Positions 47,643 to 56,661 of a stretch of DNA of 64,000 nucleotides are shown here, one piece after another. The stretch's first letter is position 1. Each line of letters begins with the position of its first letter. The notes under the pieces are model-generated. The model was not told the origin of the DNA. It was given only the letters and a program-made list of their open reading frames with translations, and made no database searches. A program made the translations under genes and the position numbers. Location of the stretch: contig NZ_VDCZ01000007.1 in assembly GCF_006491645.1 (NCBI RefSeq), positions 131,015-195,014 on the forward strand. Direction: 5' to 3'. This stretch comes from Flavobacterium profundi (GTDB lineage: Bacteria > Bacteroidota > Bacteroidia > Flavobacteriales > Flavobacteriaceae).

Positions 47643-49442
47643 ATGCAATCATCTCTAGAACTTCAAATACAAACACTGCCTGATAATCCTGGAGTGTATC
47701 AATATTTTGATAAAGATGATAAGATTTTATATGTTGGTAAAGCGAAAAATTTAAAGAAAAGGGTTTCTAGTTATTTTACAAAAAGCCATGACAATTATAA
47801 AACTAGTGTTTTAGTAAAAAAAATTGTTTCGATAAGACATATTGTAGTAGCTTCAGAATCAGATGCGTTGTTACTGGAGAACAATCTCATAAAAAAATTA
47901 CAACCGAGATATAATATTCTTCTAAAAGATGATAAAAGTTATCCATGGATTTGTATTAAAAATGAACCTTTTTCTAGAATATTCCCCACTAGAAGAATGG
48001 TAAAAGATGGCTCAGAATATTATGGGCCGTATACCAATTTTAAAATAGTGAATACCATTTTAGATATGATTAAAGAGTTGTATCCATTGCGAACGTGTAC
48101 ATACGACTTGTCTCCTTCCAACATTCAATCGGGTAAATATAAAGTCTGTCTTGAATATCATATTGGAAATTGTAAAGGGCCTTGTGAAGGATTGGAAACA
48201 TTAGAAGCCTATCAAAAGCAAGTGGAAGCTATTCGTCAAATTTTAAAAGGTAATTTTAAAGACAGTTTAAGAGATTTTAAAAAACAAATGATGGAATTGG
48301 CTGAAGACATGCAGTTTGAAGCCGCTCAAAAAATCAAAGAAAAAATTGAGGTTTTAGAAAGTTATCAAGCAAAATCTACGGTTTTAAACCCAAAACTTTC
48401 CAATATAGATGTATTTTCCATTGTTTCTGATGAAACCATGGCCTATGTAAACTTTCTTCAAATTTCTTATGGTGCTATTGTGCGTTCTCATACCATGGAG
48501 ATCAAAAAGAAATTGGAAGAAACAGATGAAGAATTATTAGAACTAGCGGTTGTTGAACTAAGAGAACGTTTTAAATTAAAATCAAAAGAAATTATTTTGC
48601 CATTTCCTTTAGCATTAGGAGAAAATTTAAAAATTACAGTTCCGCAACTGGGTGATAAAAGACAGGTTTTAGATTTGTCGCTACGCAATGCTAAATATTA
48701 TAGAATGGATCAATTGAAACAAATAAAAATTGTTGATCCTGATAGACATACCAATAGAATTATGGCTCAAATGCAGAAAGATTTGCGTCTTTCTGTTGAA
48801 CCAAGACATATTGAATGTTTTGATAACTCTAATATTCAAGGAACAAATCCAGTTGCAGCATGTGTTGTTTTTAAAGATGGCAAACCTAGTAAAAAAGAGT
48901 ATCGTCATTTTAATATAAAAACAGTAGAAGGTCCAGATGATTTTGCATCTATGGAAGAAGTGGTTTATAGAAGGTACAAACGGTTGTTAGATGAAAACGA
49001 ATCGTTACCACAATTAATTATTATAGATGGAGGGAAAGGCCAATTGTCATCTGCTTTAAAAAGCATAGATGCTTTAGGATTGAGAGGTAAAATAGCCATT
49101 ATTGGGATTGCCAAAAGATTAGAAGAATTATATTATCCAGGTGATTCTGTCCCCTTGTATTTAGATAAAAAATCCGAAACCTTAAAGGTGATTCAGTATT
49201 TAAGAAATGAAGCGCATCGTTTTGGAATTACACATCATCGGGATAAAAGAAGTAAAGCTGCATTAACGAATAGTTTAGAATCCATTCCTGGAATTGGTGA
49301 AAAAACGATGATTACGTTATTGAAACATTTCAAAAGTGTTAAAAGATTGCAAAATGCAACAGAAAAGGAAATTTCAGAGGTAGTTGGTGTTTCAAAAGCC
49401 AAAAAAATTACCGACTTTTACAAGGAAAATAAACTCAATTAA
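47643..49442 (+). CDS. uvrC: UvrABC endonuclease subunit C
   Basis: A 599-residue nucleotide-excision-repair nuclease making both incisions with UvrB. It has an N-terminal GIY-YIG domain (NPGVYQYFDKDDKILYVGKA, 16-35), UVR UvrB-binding motif near 205-240 (MELAEDMQFEAAQKIKEKIE), RNase H-like nuclease (HIECFDNSNIQGTNPVAA, DGGKGQLSSAL), and two helix-hairpin-helix motifs at the C-terminus (ESIPGIGEKTMITLLKHF). Length and order are normal. The start ATG at 47643 agrees with the family N-end. Confidence 0.97.
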   Translation: MQSSLELQIQTLPDNPGVYQYFDKDDKILYVGKAKNLKKRVSSYFTKSHDNYKTSVLVKKIVSIRHIVVASESDALLLENNLIKKLQPRYNILLKDDKSYPWICIKNEPFSRIFPTRRMVKDGSEYYGPYTNFKIVNTILDMIKELYPLRTCTYDLSPSNIQSGKYKVCLEYHIGNCKGPCEGLETLEAYQKQVEAIRQILKGNFKDSLRDFKKQMMELAEDMQFEAAQKIKEKIEVLESYQAKSTVLNPKLSNIDVFSIVSDETMAYVNFLQISYGAIVRSHTMEIKKKLEETDEELLELAVVELRERFKLKSKEIILPFPLALGENLKITVPQLGDKRQVLDLSLRNAKYYRMDQLKQIKIVDPDRHTNRIMAQMQKDLRLSVEPRHIECFDNSNIQGTNPVAACVVFKDGKPSKKEYRHFNIKTVEGPDDFASMEEVVYRRYKRLLDENESLPQLIIIDGGKGQLSSALKSIDALGLRGKIAIIGIAKRLEELYYPGDSVPLYLDKKSETLKVIQYLRNEAHRFGITHHRDKRSKAALTNSLESIPGIGEKTMITLLKHFKSVKRLQNATEKEISEVVGVSKAKKITDFYKENKLN

Positions 49443-49488
49443 ATTTATTTTGAAGGCGAACCTCCATGAAAATCGAATTTTGAAAATT

Positions 49489-51720
49489 GTGAATGAAACT
49501 TTCACAAAAAACATCGTTTTCTATAGTCTGTTTTCCGTTGTTTATTTTCTTTTTTCTTTTCAAGTTCAAGCACAGGAAGATTTACAAAAGCCAAAAATAG
49601 GCTTGGTGCTTAGTGGTGGTGGTGCAAAAGGATTAGCACATATTGGTGTTTTAAAAGTAATTGACTCTCTTGGAATAAAAATTGATTACATTGGAGGAAC
49701 TAGTATGGGTGCTATTATTGGAGGACTATACGCTTCAGGATATTCAGGAGAAGAATTGGATTCTTTATTTAGAGAAGTAGATACAGATGCTTTGTTACAA
49801 GATTATACTCCTAGAGAATCTAAAACTTTTTACGAAAAACGAAATGACGAAATTTACGCTTTTTCATTACCCTTTAATAAATTTAGATTAGAATTACCCA
49901 AAGCTTTGTCTAAAGGATTGTATAATTATCATTTAATTTCTAGGTTAACCAAACACGTTTCTTATATCACAGATTTTGATAAACTACCAATTCCCTTTCT
50001 GTGTATTGCAACCGATGTTGAAACGGGACAAGAAGTTGTTTTGGAAAAGGGAACTTTGCCCAAAGCTTTATTAGCAAGTGGTGCTATCCCAACCTTATAC
50101 AATCCTATTCAAATTGATGGGAAAATGTTGATTGATGGCGGTGTTGTCAATAATTATCCAGTTGAAGAATTATTAAAAAGAGGGGCCGATATTATAATAG
50201 GTGTAGATGTACAAGATGGTTTAAAAAAATTAATAGATATTAAAGGAGCAACTGGTGTTTTGTCTCAAGTAACCAATTTTTCTATGATTGAAAAAATGGA
50301 TAAAAAAAGAGAATTAACCACAATATATATAAAGCCAAATATTAAAGGATATACTGTTGTTTCATTTGAAAAAGGTGGTGAAATTGTTGAAAAGGGAGAA
50401 AAGGAAGCACGTAATCACTTAAAAGAATTGATTCCATTACAAACTCAGTATAAAAGGCCTGCTATACAAAAAGAAGCTTCTAAATTATTATATATAACCG
50501 ATTTGGAAATTAATAATTTGGATAAATTTACTAGAGCGTATGTAGTTGGTAAATTGAAATTTAATAGTAACTCAAAAGTGGAATATAAAACGGTTGAAAA
50601 AGGAATTAACAACTTAAATGCCACTCAAAACTTTGAATCTATCTTTTATTATTTCAAAAAAAATCATGTTGGAGAAAAACTCGTAATTGACGTTGCAGAA
50701 ACGAAAAAAAATACGTTTTTAAAATTTGGATTGCATTACGATGGCCTTTTAAAAAGTACTGTATTGTTAAATGTTACACGAAAAAATTTATTAATTAAGA
50801 ATGATGTTTTTTCTTTAGATGTTGGTCTAGGTGATAACTTTAGATACAACTTGAATTATTATGTGGATAATGGATTTTATTTGAGTTACGGATTTACTTC
50901 CAAATATGTAGGTTTAAATCGTAATTTGGAAAATGACTTTTCGGGCAATGATATCTTAAGTAGTTCAGGTTTAAACTCCCTTAATATAGATTTTTCCGAT
51001 TTTTCGAATCAAGCCTATGTGCAAACTATTTTTGCACAAAAATTTTCATTAGGAGTGGGCGCGGAATTAAAACATTTGAAAATTGAGTCACAAACCGTTA
51101 TTGAGAATGTGGATCCTGTTATAGATGATAGTGATTATTTTTCTTTATTTGGATTTTTAAAATACGACTCTTTTGATAATAAATATTTTCCTAAAAAAGG
51201 ATGGTATTTTGTGGGTGACTTAAAGCCTGTTTTGTATTCTTCTGATAGAGCAAATAATTTTGAAAAATTTACCATCGCAAAAGCAGACGGTGCTATTGCT
51301 TTTACCTTGCATAAAAAATTCACCTTTAAATTGCAATCAGAAGGAGGGTTTTCAATTGGTGAAAATCGTGTGCCCTATTTGGACTTTGCTTTGGGTGGTT
51401 ATGGCTTTACGCAGATTAATAACCTAAGACCTTTTTTAGGATATGATTTTGTGGCTTTAAGTGGGAATAGTTATGTAAAAGGGAGTGTGGTTTTGGACTA
51501 TGAAGTTTTTAAAAAAAATCATCTTAATTTTACTGCAAATTATGCAAATATTGGTAACAATATTTTTGATGATGGAACTTGGATTGAAAAACCAATGTAT
51601 AGTGGATATGGTTTTGGATATGGTTTGGAAACACTAATTGGGCCAATTGAAATTAAACATTCTTGGTCACCAGAAACAAGAGATCATCATACTTGGTTTA
51701 GTATAGGTTTCACGTTTTAA
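49489..51720 (+). CDS. Patatin-like phospholipase with C-terminal outer-membrane barrel
   Basis: A patatin fused to a BamA/Omp85-like barrel, as in PlpD-type proteins. Motifs: oxyanion GGGAKGLAHIGVL, GGTSMGAIIGG with nucleophile Ser, and catalytic Asp in DGGVVNNYP. A POTRA-like section is near 340-410 and a barrel of about 350 residues ends in HTWFSIGFTF, a C-terminal Phe typical of outer-membrane proteins. The frame extends up to an ATG at 49384 inside uvrC. I prefer GTG at 49489, which puts a signal peptide (NIVFYSLFSVVYFLFSFQVQ, then AQ) near the N-end; TTG at 49480 or 49450 is possible. If the signal is genuine, the lipase domain would be in the periplasm or exported. Confidence 0.9.
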   Translation: MNETFTKNIVFYSLFSVVYFLFSFQVQAQEDLQKPKIGLVLSGGGAKGLAHIGVLKVIDSLGIKIDYIGGTSMGAIIGGLYASGYSGEELDSLFREVDTDALLQDYTPRESKTFYEKRNDEIYAFSLPFNKFRLELPKALSKGLYNYHLISRLTKHVSYITDFDKLPIPFLCIATDVETGQEVVLEKGTLPKALLASGAIPTLYNPIQIDGKMLIDGGVVNNYPVEELLKRGADIIIGVDVQDGLKKLIDIKGATGVLSQVTNFSMIEKMDKKRELTTIYIKPNIKGYTVVSFEKGGEIVEKGEKEARNHLKELIPLQTQYKRPAIQKEASKLLYITDLEINNLDKFTRAYVVGKLKFNSNSKVEYKTVEKGINNLNATQNFESIFYYFKKNHVGEKLVIDVAETKKNTFLKFGLHYDGLLKSTVLLNVTRKNLLIKNDVFSLDVGLGDNFRYNLNYYVDNGFYLSYGFTSKYVGLNRNLENDFSGNDILSSSGLNSLNIDFSDFSNQAYVQTIFAQKFSLGVGAELKHLKIESQTVIENVDPVIDDSDYFSLFGFLKYDSFDNKYFPKKGWYFVGDLKPVLYSSDRANNFEKFTIAKADGAIAFTLHKKFTFKLQSEGGFSIGENRVPYLDFALGGYGFTQINNLRPFLGYDFVALSGNSYVKGSVVLDYEVFKKNHLNFTANYANIGNNIFDDGTWIEKPMYSGYGFGYGLETLIGPIEIKHSWSPETRDHHTWFSIGFTF

Positions 51721-51824
51721 ATTTTTTTCCGATATTTGTATATATGAAACAATGGGACAACTTATTAATCCATTTAAAATTCCTCATCAAGAGAAATCCT
51801 GAATGAGTTCTATTAATGTGCCAA

Positions 51825-51859
51825 TTGTCAAAGTATCTATTTTTAATAGATGTTGACAC
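51825..51859. promoter_or_regulatory. Inverted repeat upstream of hmgA, possible operator
   Basis: TGTCAA (51826-51831) and TTGACA (51853-51858) frame an inner repeat ATCTATT (51835-51841) and AATAGAT (51845-51851). It lies 35 bases before the hmgA ATG and could be an operator or a 5' UTR hairpin. Confidence 0.45.
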
Positions 51860-51892
51860 GTTAACGAATTGTTGAATTAACACATTAAAAAA

Positions 51893-53050
51893 ATGCCAAT
51901 ATATCATAAACTTGGATCAATTCCTCCAAAAAGACATACACAGTTTCGTAAAGAAAATGGAGATTTATATTACGAACAACTATTTGGTACCATAGGTTTT
52001 GACGGAATGTCTACCAATATGTATCATGAACATAGACCTACACAGGTTAAAGAAATTAAACAGCAGTATAGTGTAGCTCCAAAAATTGCCAAAGCAAACA
52101 ACATTCAATCCTATAGATTAAGAGGATTTCAAGTAACACCGCAAGAGGATTATTTAGAGAGTAGAAAAATCGTTTTAACCAATTCCGATTGCCATATTGT
52201 TTTGGCTGCTCCGAAAAAATCAATGACCGATTATTTTTATAAAAACACCGATTCCGATGAAGTGCTTTTTATTCATAGAGGAACGGGTAAGTTAAGAACC
52301 ATGTTAGGGAATTTAGATTTCAAATATGGAGATTACTTGGTTATTCCTAGAGGGATGATTTATAAAATTGATTTCGATACGGAAGACAATCGTCTTTTTA
52401 TTGTAGAATCAAGAAGACCAATATATACTCCTAAGCGATATAGAAACTGGTTTGGTCAATTATTAGAACATGCTCCTTTTTGTGAAAGAGACATTCGTAG
52501 ACCTGAAGAATTAGAAACCCATAATGAAAAAGGAGATTTTGTAATTAAAGTGAAGAAGAAAGACGAAATTTTCGATATGGTGTATGCAACCCATCCCTTT
52601 GATGTTGTGGGTTATGATGGTTATAATTATCCTTACGCATTTTCAATTCACGATTTTGAACCCATTACAGGAAGAATTCATCAACCGCCTCCAGTGCATC
52701 AAACTTTCGAAACAGATGCTTTTGTAATCTGTTCTTTTGTACCAAGACTTTATGATTATCATCCTTTGGCAATACCAGCACCATACAATCACAGTAATAT
52801 AGATAGTGATGAGGTGTTGTATTATGTAGATGGGGATTTTATGAGTCGTAATGATATTGAAGCTGGTCATATTTCTTTGCATCCAGCAGGAATTCCACAT
52901 GGACCACATCCTGGAGCAGTGGAAAGAAGTATAGGGAAAACGGAAACACAAGAATTAGCCGTAATGGTGGATACTTTTAAACCTTTGATGGTTACGGAAG
53001 AAGCTATGAAAATAGCTGACGAAAAATACTACCAATCTTGGTTAGAATAA
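51893..53050 (+). CDS. hmgA: Homogentisate 1,2-dioxygenase
   Basis: A 385-residue cupin dioxygenase opening the ring of homogentisate to maleylacetoacetate in tyrosine and phenylalanine catabolism. N-terminal MPIYHKLGSIPPKRHTQFRK, DEVLFIHRGTGKLRTMLG, and the iron-site region PPPVHQTFETDAFVICSF with the downstream HPAGIPHGPHPGA are family hallmarks. It is shorter than eukaryotic enzymes, as usual for Bacteroidota. hppD, the preceding pathway step, is two genes downstream on the same strand. Confidence 0.95.
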   Translation: MPIYHKLGSIPPKRHTQFRKENGDLYYEQLFGTIGFDGMSTNMYHEHRPTQVKEIKQQYSVAPKIAKANNIQSYRLRGFQVTPQEDYLESRKIVLTNSDCHIVLAAPKKSMTDYFYKNTDSDEVLFIHRGTGKLRTMLGNLDFKYGDYLVIPRGMIYKIDFDTEDNRLFIVESRRPIYTPKRYRNWFGQLLEHAPFCERDIRRPEELETHNEKGDFVIKVKKKDEIFDMVYATHPFDVVGYDGYNYPYAFSIHDFEPITGRIHQPPPVHQTFETDAFVICSFVPRLYDYHPLAIPAPYNHSNIDSDEVLYYVDGDFMSRNDIEAGHISLHPAGIPHGPHPGAVERSIGKTETQELAVMVDTFKPLMVTEEAMKIADEKYYQSWLE

Positions 53051-53053
53051 GCT

Positions 53054-53494
53054 ATGAATTATAATAAATTATCTGCTGAACCTATTGCATTAATTTTAGC
53101 GATTATATCGTTAGTCCTAGGAGTTTTAGGTTGTTGTTGCTATGGTATACTTGCTTTTATACCCTTAGTATTAAGTATAATTGGATTAGTTCTTGCGAAT
53201 AATAGTTTAAAAGAATATTATCAAAATCAGGAGGCTTTTTCAATACAAAGTAAGAATAACGTAAATCTAGCTAAAACTTTAAATATTGTTTCAATAGTTA
53301 TAAATGGAATCATTTTTTTATTTGGAATTATAGTTTTACTTATTTATGGAACTATTATTTCAAGCAGTGTTTTAAAAGGGATACAACAAAAAGATAATTT
53401 TGAAAAGTTAGAGTATCAATTGGATTCACTAGAGACGCCTTACGAATTTCAAGAAGAAAGTAATACTAAAATAGACACAACACAAATAAAATAA
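53054..53494 (+). CDS. Small membrane protein, DUF4190-like
   Basis: A 146-residue inner membrane protein between hmgA and hppD. Two to three hydrophobic helices: PIALILAIISLVLGVLGCCC (with a Cys triplet at 27-29), GILAFIPLVLSIIGLVLANN, and after a polar loop NIVSIVINGIIFLFGIIVLL. The pattern is that of DUF4190/CCC-motif proteins, often next to metabolic genes in flavobacteria. The acidic tail EFQEESNTKIDTTQIK is cytoplasmic or periplasmic. Gaps of 3 and 11 bases to its neighbours suggest co-transcription; its function is unknown. Confidence 0.8.
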   Translation: MNYNKLSAEPIALILAIISLVLGVLGCCCYGILAFIPLVLSIIGLVLANNSLKEYYQNQEAFSIQSKNNVNLAKTLNIVSIVINGIIFLFGIIVLLIYGTIISSSVLKGIQQKDNFEKLEYQLDSLETPYEFQEESNTKIDTTQIK

Positions 53495-53505
53495 AAGTAA
53501 AAATC

Positions 53506-54669
53506 ATGTCAAAAGAAATAAAATCAGTAAACTACGGTTTAGAAAAAATATTTGAAGGAGCACAAGACTTCCTTCCATTGTTAGGTACAGATTATGTAGA
53601 ATTTTATGTTGGTAACGCAAAACAAGCCGCTCATTTTTACAAAACCGCTTTTGGTTTTCAATCGTTAGCTTATGCAGGTTTAGAGACGGGTGTAAAAGAC
53701 AAGGCTTCCTATGTATTAAAACAAGACAAGATTCGTTTGGTATTAACTACAGCATTAAACAGTAATTCGCCTATAGGAGAACATGTAAAAAAACATGGAG
53801 ATGGAGTAAAAGTTATAGCGCTTTGGGTAGAAGATGCGCGTAAATCATACGAAGAAACAACAAGTCGTGGGGCAAAGTCTTATTTTGAGCCTATGGTTGA
53901 AAGTGATGAAAATGGAGAAGTGGTTCGTGCAGGAATTTATGGAGCTTATGGAGAAACAGTCTTTATTTTTGTAGAACGTAAAAATTATAATGGAATTTTT
54001 ATGCCAGGTTATAAAGAATGGAAATCAGATTATAACCCAGAGCCTGTAGGATTAAAATTTATTGATCACATGGTGGGTAATACCGGATGGAATAGAATGA
54101 ACGAAGCTGTTAAGTGGTTTGAAGATGTGATGGGATTTGTAAATTTTCTTTCGTTTGATGATAAACAGATTACTACCGAATATTCTGCTTTAATGTCGAA
54201 AGTTATGAGTAATGGAAACGGAAGAATCAAATTTCCAATCAATGAACCTGCAAATGGTAAAAAACGTTCACAGATTGAAGAATATTTAGATTTTTATGAA
54301 GATGAAGGTGTGCAGCATATAGCTGTTGCTACTGACGATATCTTAAAAACTGTTTCAAGTATGCGTGCTAGAGGAGTAGAGTTTTTAAGTACGCCTCCAC
54401 AAGCTTACTATGATGCAATACCTGAAAGATTAAAAGATCATATGGCGAATTTTAAAGAAGATATTTCTGAGTTGCAAAAATTAGGTATTATGATTGATGC
54501 AGATGAAGAAGGGTATTTATTACAAATTTTTACGAAGCCCGTTGAAGACAGACCTACACTATTCTTCGAAATTATTCAACGAATGGGTGCAAAAGGGTTT
54601 GGAGCGGGTAACTTTAAAGCCTTATTTGAGTCGATTGAAAGAGAACAAGCATTGCGAGGTACGTTATAA
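53506..54669 (+). CDS. hppD: 4-hydroxyphenylpyruvate dioxygenase
   Basis: A 387-residue iron(II) dioxygenase making homogentisate from 4-hydroxyphenylpyruvate. Two VOC domains. Iron ligands: His in KFIDHMVGN, His in GVQHIAVATDD, Glu in LFFEIIQRMGAKGFGAGNFKALFESIE (the FFEIIQR motif). Length and C-terminal AGNFKALFESIE match the family. It is the step before hmgA, and co-regulation is likely. Confidence 0.96.
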   Translation: MSKEIKSVNYGLEKIFEGAQDFLPLLGTDYVEFYVGNAKQAAHFYKTAFGFQSLAYAGLETGVKDKASYVLKQDKIRLVLTTALNSNSPIGEHVKKHGDGVKVIALWVEDARKSYEETTSRGAKSYFEPMVESDENGEVVRAGIYGAYGETVFIFVERKNYNGIFMPGYKEWKSDYNPEPVGLKFIDHMVGNTGWNRMNEAVKWFEDVMGFVNFLSFDDKQITTEYSALMSKVMSNGNGRIKFPINEPANGKKRSQIEEYLDFYEDEGVQHIAVATDDILKTVSSMRARGVEFLSTPPQAYYDAIPERLKDHMANFKEDISELQKLGIMIDADEEGYLLQIFTKPVEDRPTLFFEIIQRMGAKGFGAGNFKALFESIEREQALRGTL

Positions 54670-54777
54670 AATGCGAAAAATATTTAATATTATTAAAAAA
54701 TACTATTAAATGATAATAATAATTCTGTTAAAAGAGTTAAAGTTGACATTTTGATAAATAATCTTCAAAAAACCATA

Positions 54778-54785
54778 TACATTTG
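54778..54785 (+). promoter_or_regulatory. Stable-RNA-like promoter box
   Basis: TACATTTG (TAnnTTTG) followed by CACTCGCAAAAA. The 17-base string ATTTGCACTCGCAAAAA is identical to that at the tRNA-Asn promoter (minus strand, 42305 downwards), which marks it as a stable-RNA type promoter. There is no clean -33 TTTG at 19-bp spacing. Confidence 0.6.
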
Positions 54786-54904
54786 CACTCGCAAAAAAGG
54801 AGATAGATTCTATGTCCAATTTTGTTAGTAAGTTTTCATAATTTATAGTTTTTGGTTGGTTAATAGCATAAAAACTCAGTCATTAATTTTGACTGGGTTT
54901 TTTT
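54786..54904 (+). ncRNA. Probable small RNA or short leader transcript between hppD and the DUF3108 gene
   Basis: A promoter box at 54778-54785 and a terminator at 54870-54904 (AAAAACTCAGTCA pairing with TGACTGGGTTTTT, one G-T pair) delimit a transcript of about 115 bases. It holds no tRNA fold that I can find. A 9-codon frame (MSNFVSKFS, 54812-54841) follows the Shine-Dalgarno-like AAGGAGA, so it may instead encode a leader peptide. The transcript ends 50 bases before the DUF3108 gene. Confidence 0.55.
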
Positions 54905-54955
54905 GTTTCTTATTTTTGGAACAGAAATTGCACTCTTTTCTTAAAAAATAAAATT

Positions 54956-55729
54956 ATGAAAAAAATTATAGTACTACTTCTAGTTTTTATTTCTACAAAT
55001 TCATTTGTTCAAAAAGAGGATGCGTTTACCACAGGAGAGTGGTTTAAGCTTCGTATTCATTATGGTTTAGTAAATGCAGGATATGCTACTCTGGAAATTA
55101 AAGAAGCTGTCAGAAACAATCATAAGGTACATCATGTGCAAGGAAAAGGGTGGACCACTGGAATGACAAAATTATTTTTTGAAGTTAAAGATGATTACCA
55201 AAGTTTTTTTGATAAGGAAACAGGTAAACCGTATCAATTTTTAAGAAAAATTGATGAAGGAGGATACACTAAATATCAAGAAGGATTCTTCAATCAAGAT
55301 AATAATACGGTTCGAGTTAAAGATTATAAAAATGATACAGAAAACACCTATTCCGTTCCTGAAAATGTGCAAGATATAGTATCTTCATTTTATTATTTAC
55401 GAAATCATCCCAAAATTGATACTTTAAAAGAAGGAGAATCTATTACGATAGATATGTTTTTTGATAATGAAACTACAAAGTTTAAGTTAAAATATATTGG
55501 TAAAGAAGATATAAAAACTAAATTTGGAAAAATTTCTTGTAAAGTTTTCAGACCTTACGTTCAAGCAGGAAGAGTTTTTAAAGAAGAAGAAAGTTTAACT
55601 GTTTGGATTTCAGATGATGACAACAAAATTCCAGTGCGAATTAAAGCGAGTTTAGCGGTTGGATCATTGAAGGCTGATTTAGATGCTTTTAAGGGATTAA
55701 AACACTCTTTTAAAGTAAAAGTTGACTAA
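54956..55729 (+). CDS. Exported DUF3108-type protein
   Basis: A 257-residue protein with a signal peptide (MKKIIVLLLVFISTNSFVQ). Features of DUF3108: GEWFKLRIHYGLVNAGYATLE near residue 27, a middle YKNDTENTYSVPENVQDIVSSFYYLRNHP, and a later SLTVWISDDDNKIPVRIKAS. DUF3108 proteins are beta-rich periplasmic proteins of unknown role. Its stop overlaps the kynA start (ATG at 55729), so the two are co-translated. Confidence 0.88.
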   Translation: MKKIIVLLLVFISTNSFVQKEDAFTTGEWFKLRIHYGLVNAGYATLEIKEAVRNNHKVHHVQGKGWTTGMTKLFFEVKDDYQSFFDKETGKPYQFLRKIDEGGYTKYQEGFFNQDNNTVRVKDYKNDTENTYSVPENVQDIVSSFYYLRNHPKIDTLKEGESITIDMFFDNETTKFKLKYIGKEDIKTKFGKISCKVFRPYVQAGRVFKEEESLTVWISDDDNKIPVRIKASLAVGSLKADLDAFKGLKHSFKVKVD

Positions 55730-56661
55730 TGGAAGTAACACCAGAATTACAGCATCAATTAAATAGAATTGATGAAAAGTATAAAGCAATTAATCAAAAT
55801 ACAGAAACACATCTCGAAGGCCTTTTATGGTCTAAGCCTATAACGTATTGGGATTACATTCAAACCGATGCGCTTCTAAATTTGCAAATTCAAAGAACCA
55901 CATTGCCTGATGAAATGGTCTTTATCATGTACCATCAAGTGAATGAATTGTTGTTTAAAATGATTCTTTGGGAAATTGATCAATTAGCGCATACAACTAT
56001 GCCTACAACCGATTATTTCACTGAAAAATTAGGTAGAATAAGTCGTTACTTTGACATGTTGACCACTTCTTTTACCATCATGACAGACGGAATGGAACCT
56101 GAACAGTACTTAAAATTTAGAAATACGCTAACACCTGCTAGTGGTTTTCAAAGTGCCCAATATCGATTGATAGAGTTTGCAACCACAGATTTAATTAATT
56201 TAATAGACAATCGTTTTAGGGCTACCATAGATAGAAACACACCTTATGAACACGCATTTGAGCATTTATATTGGCAAGCAGCGGGTAAAGATTACACAAC
56301 TGGTGAAAAAACGTATCTGATAAAAGAGTTTGAAAGAAAGTATAAAAAAGTGTTTTTGGATTTTATGGAAGAATATAATACCATAAATCTTTGGAGAAAA
56401 TACAAACAATTACCTCAAGAAGATCAAAACAATAACGCATTGATTGATGCCATGCGCCATTTAGATAAAACAATAAACATTACATGGGTAATGGGTCATT
56501 TTAATGCTGCTAAAAAATACATTGAAAGTGTACCTGGAAATCATGAGGCAACAGGTGGAAGTGATTGGAAAAAATACATGTTGCCTAAATATCAAAAACG
56601 AATATTTTTTCCAGAATTATGGTCAGATGATGAAATAGCAAACTGGGGTGAAAATGTTTAA
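55729..56661 (+). CDS. kynA: Tryptophan 2,3-dioxygenase
   Basis: A 310-residue heme enzyme converting L-tryptophan to N-formylkynurenine. The family pattern: LLNLQIQRTTLPDEMVFIMYHQVNEL (cut), the helix ELLFKMILWEIDQL, TPASGFQSAQYRLIEF, and the heme region ITWVMGHFNAAKKYI, ending GGSDWKKYMLPK. No downstream kynurenine genes (kmo, kynU) are in the window. It overlaps the DUF3108 gene by one base and the M23 gene by 14 bases. Confidence 0.96.
   Translation: MEVTPELQHQLNRIDEKYKAINQNTETHLEGLLWSKPITYWDYIQTDALLNLQIQRTTLPDEMVFIMYHQVNELLFKMILWEIDQLAHTTMPTTDYFTEKLGRISRYFDMLTTSFTIMTDGMEPEQYLKFRNTLTPASGFQSAQYRLIEFATTDLINLIDNRFRATIDRNTPYEHAFEHLYWQAAGKDYTTGEKTYLIKEFERKYKKVFLDFMEEYNTINLWRKYKQLPQEDQNNNALIDAMRHLDKTINITWVMGHFNAAKKYIESVPGNHEATGGSDWKKYMLPKYQKRIFFPELWSDDEIANWGENV

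Noticed and set aside
49384..49488. Longer N-end of the patatin-like protein
   Set aside because: It overlaps uvrC by 59 bases and places a basic, non-hydrophobic stretch before the signal peptide. It cannot be fully excluded because no other ATG exists.
51744..51806. 20-codon open frame as a confirmed gene
   Set aside because: Too short to support without conservation data; mentioned only as part of the hmgA regulatory region.
54786..54904. Second tRNA gene behind the shared promoter string
   Set aside because: No cloverleaf, T-arm GTTCRA motif or acceptor pairing could be found in the transcript.
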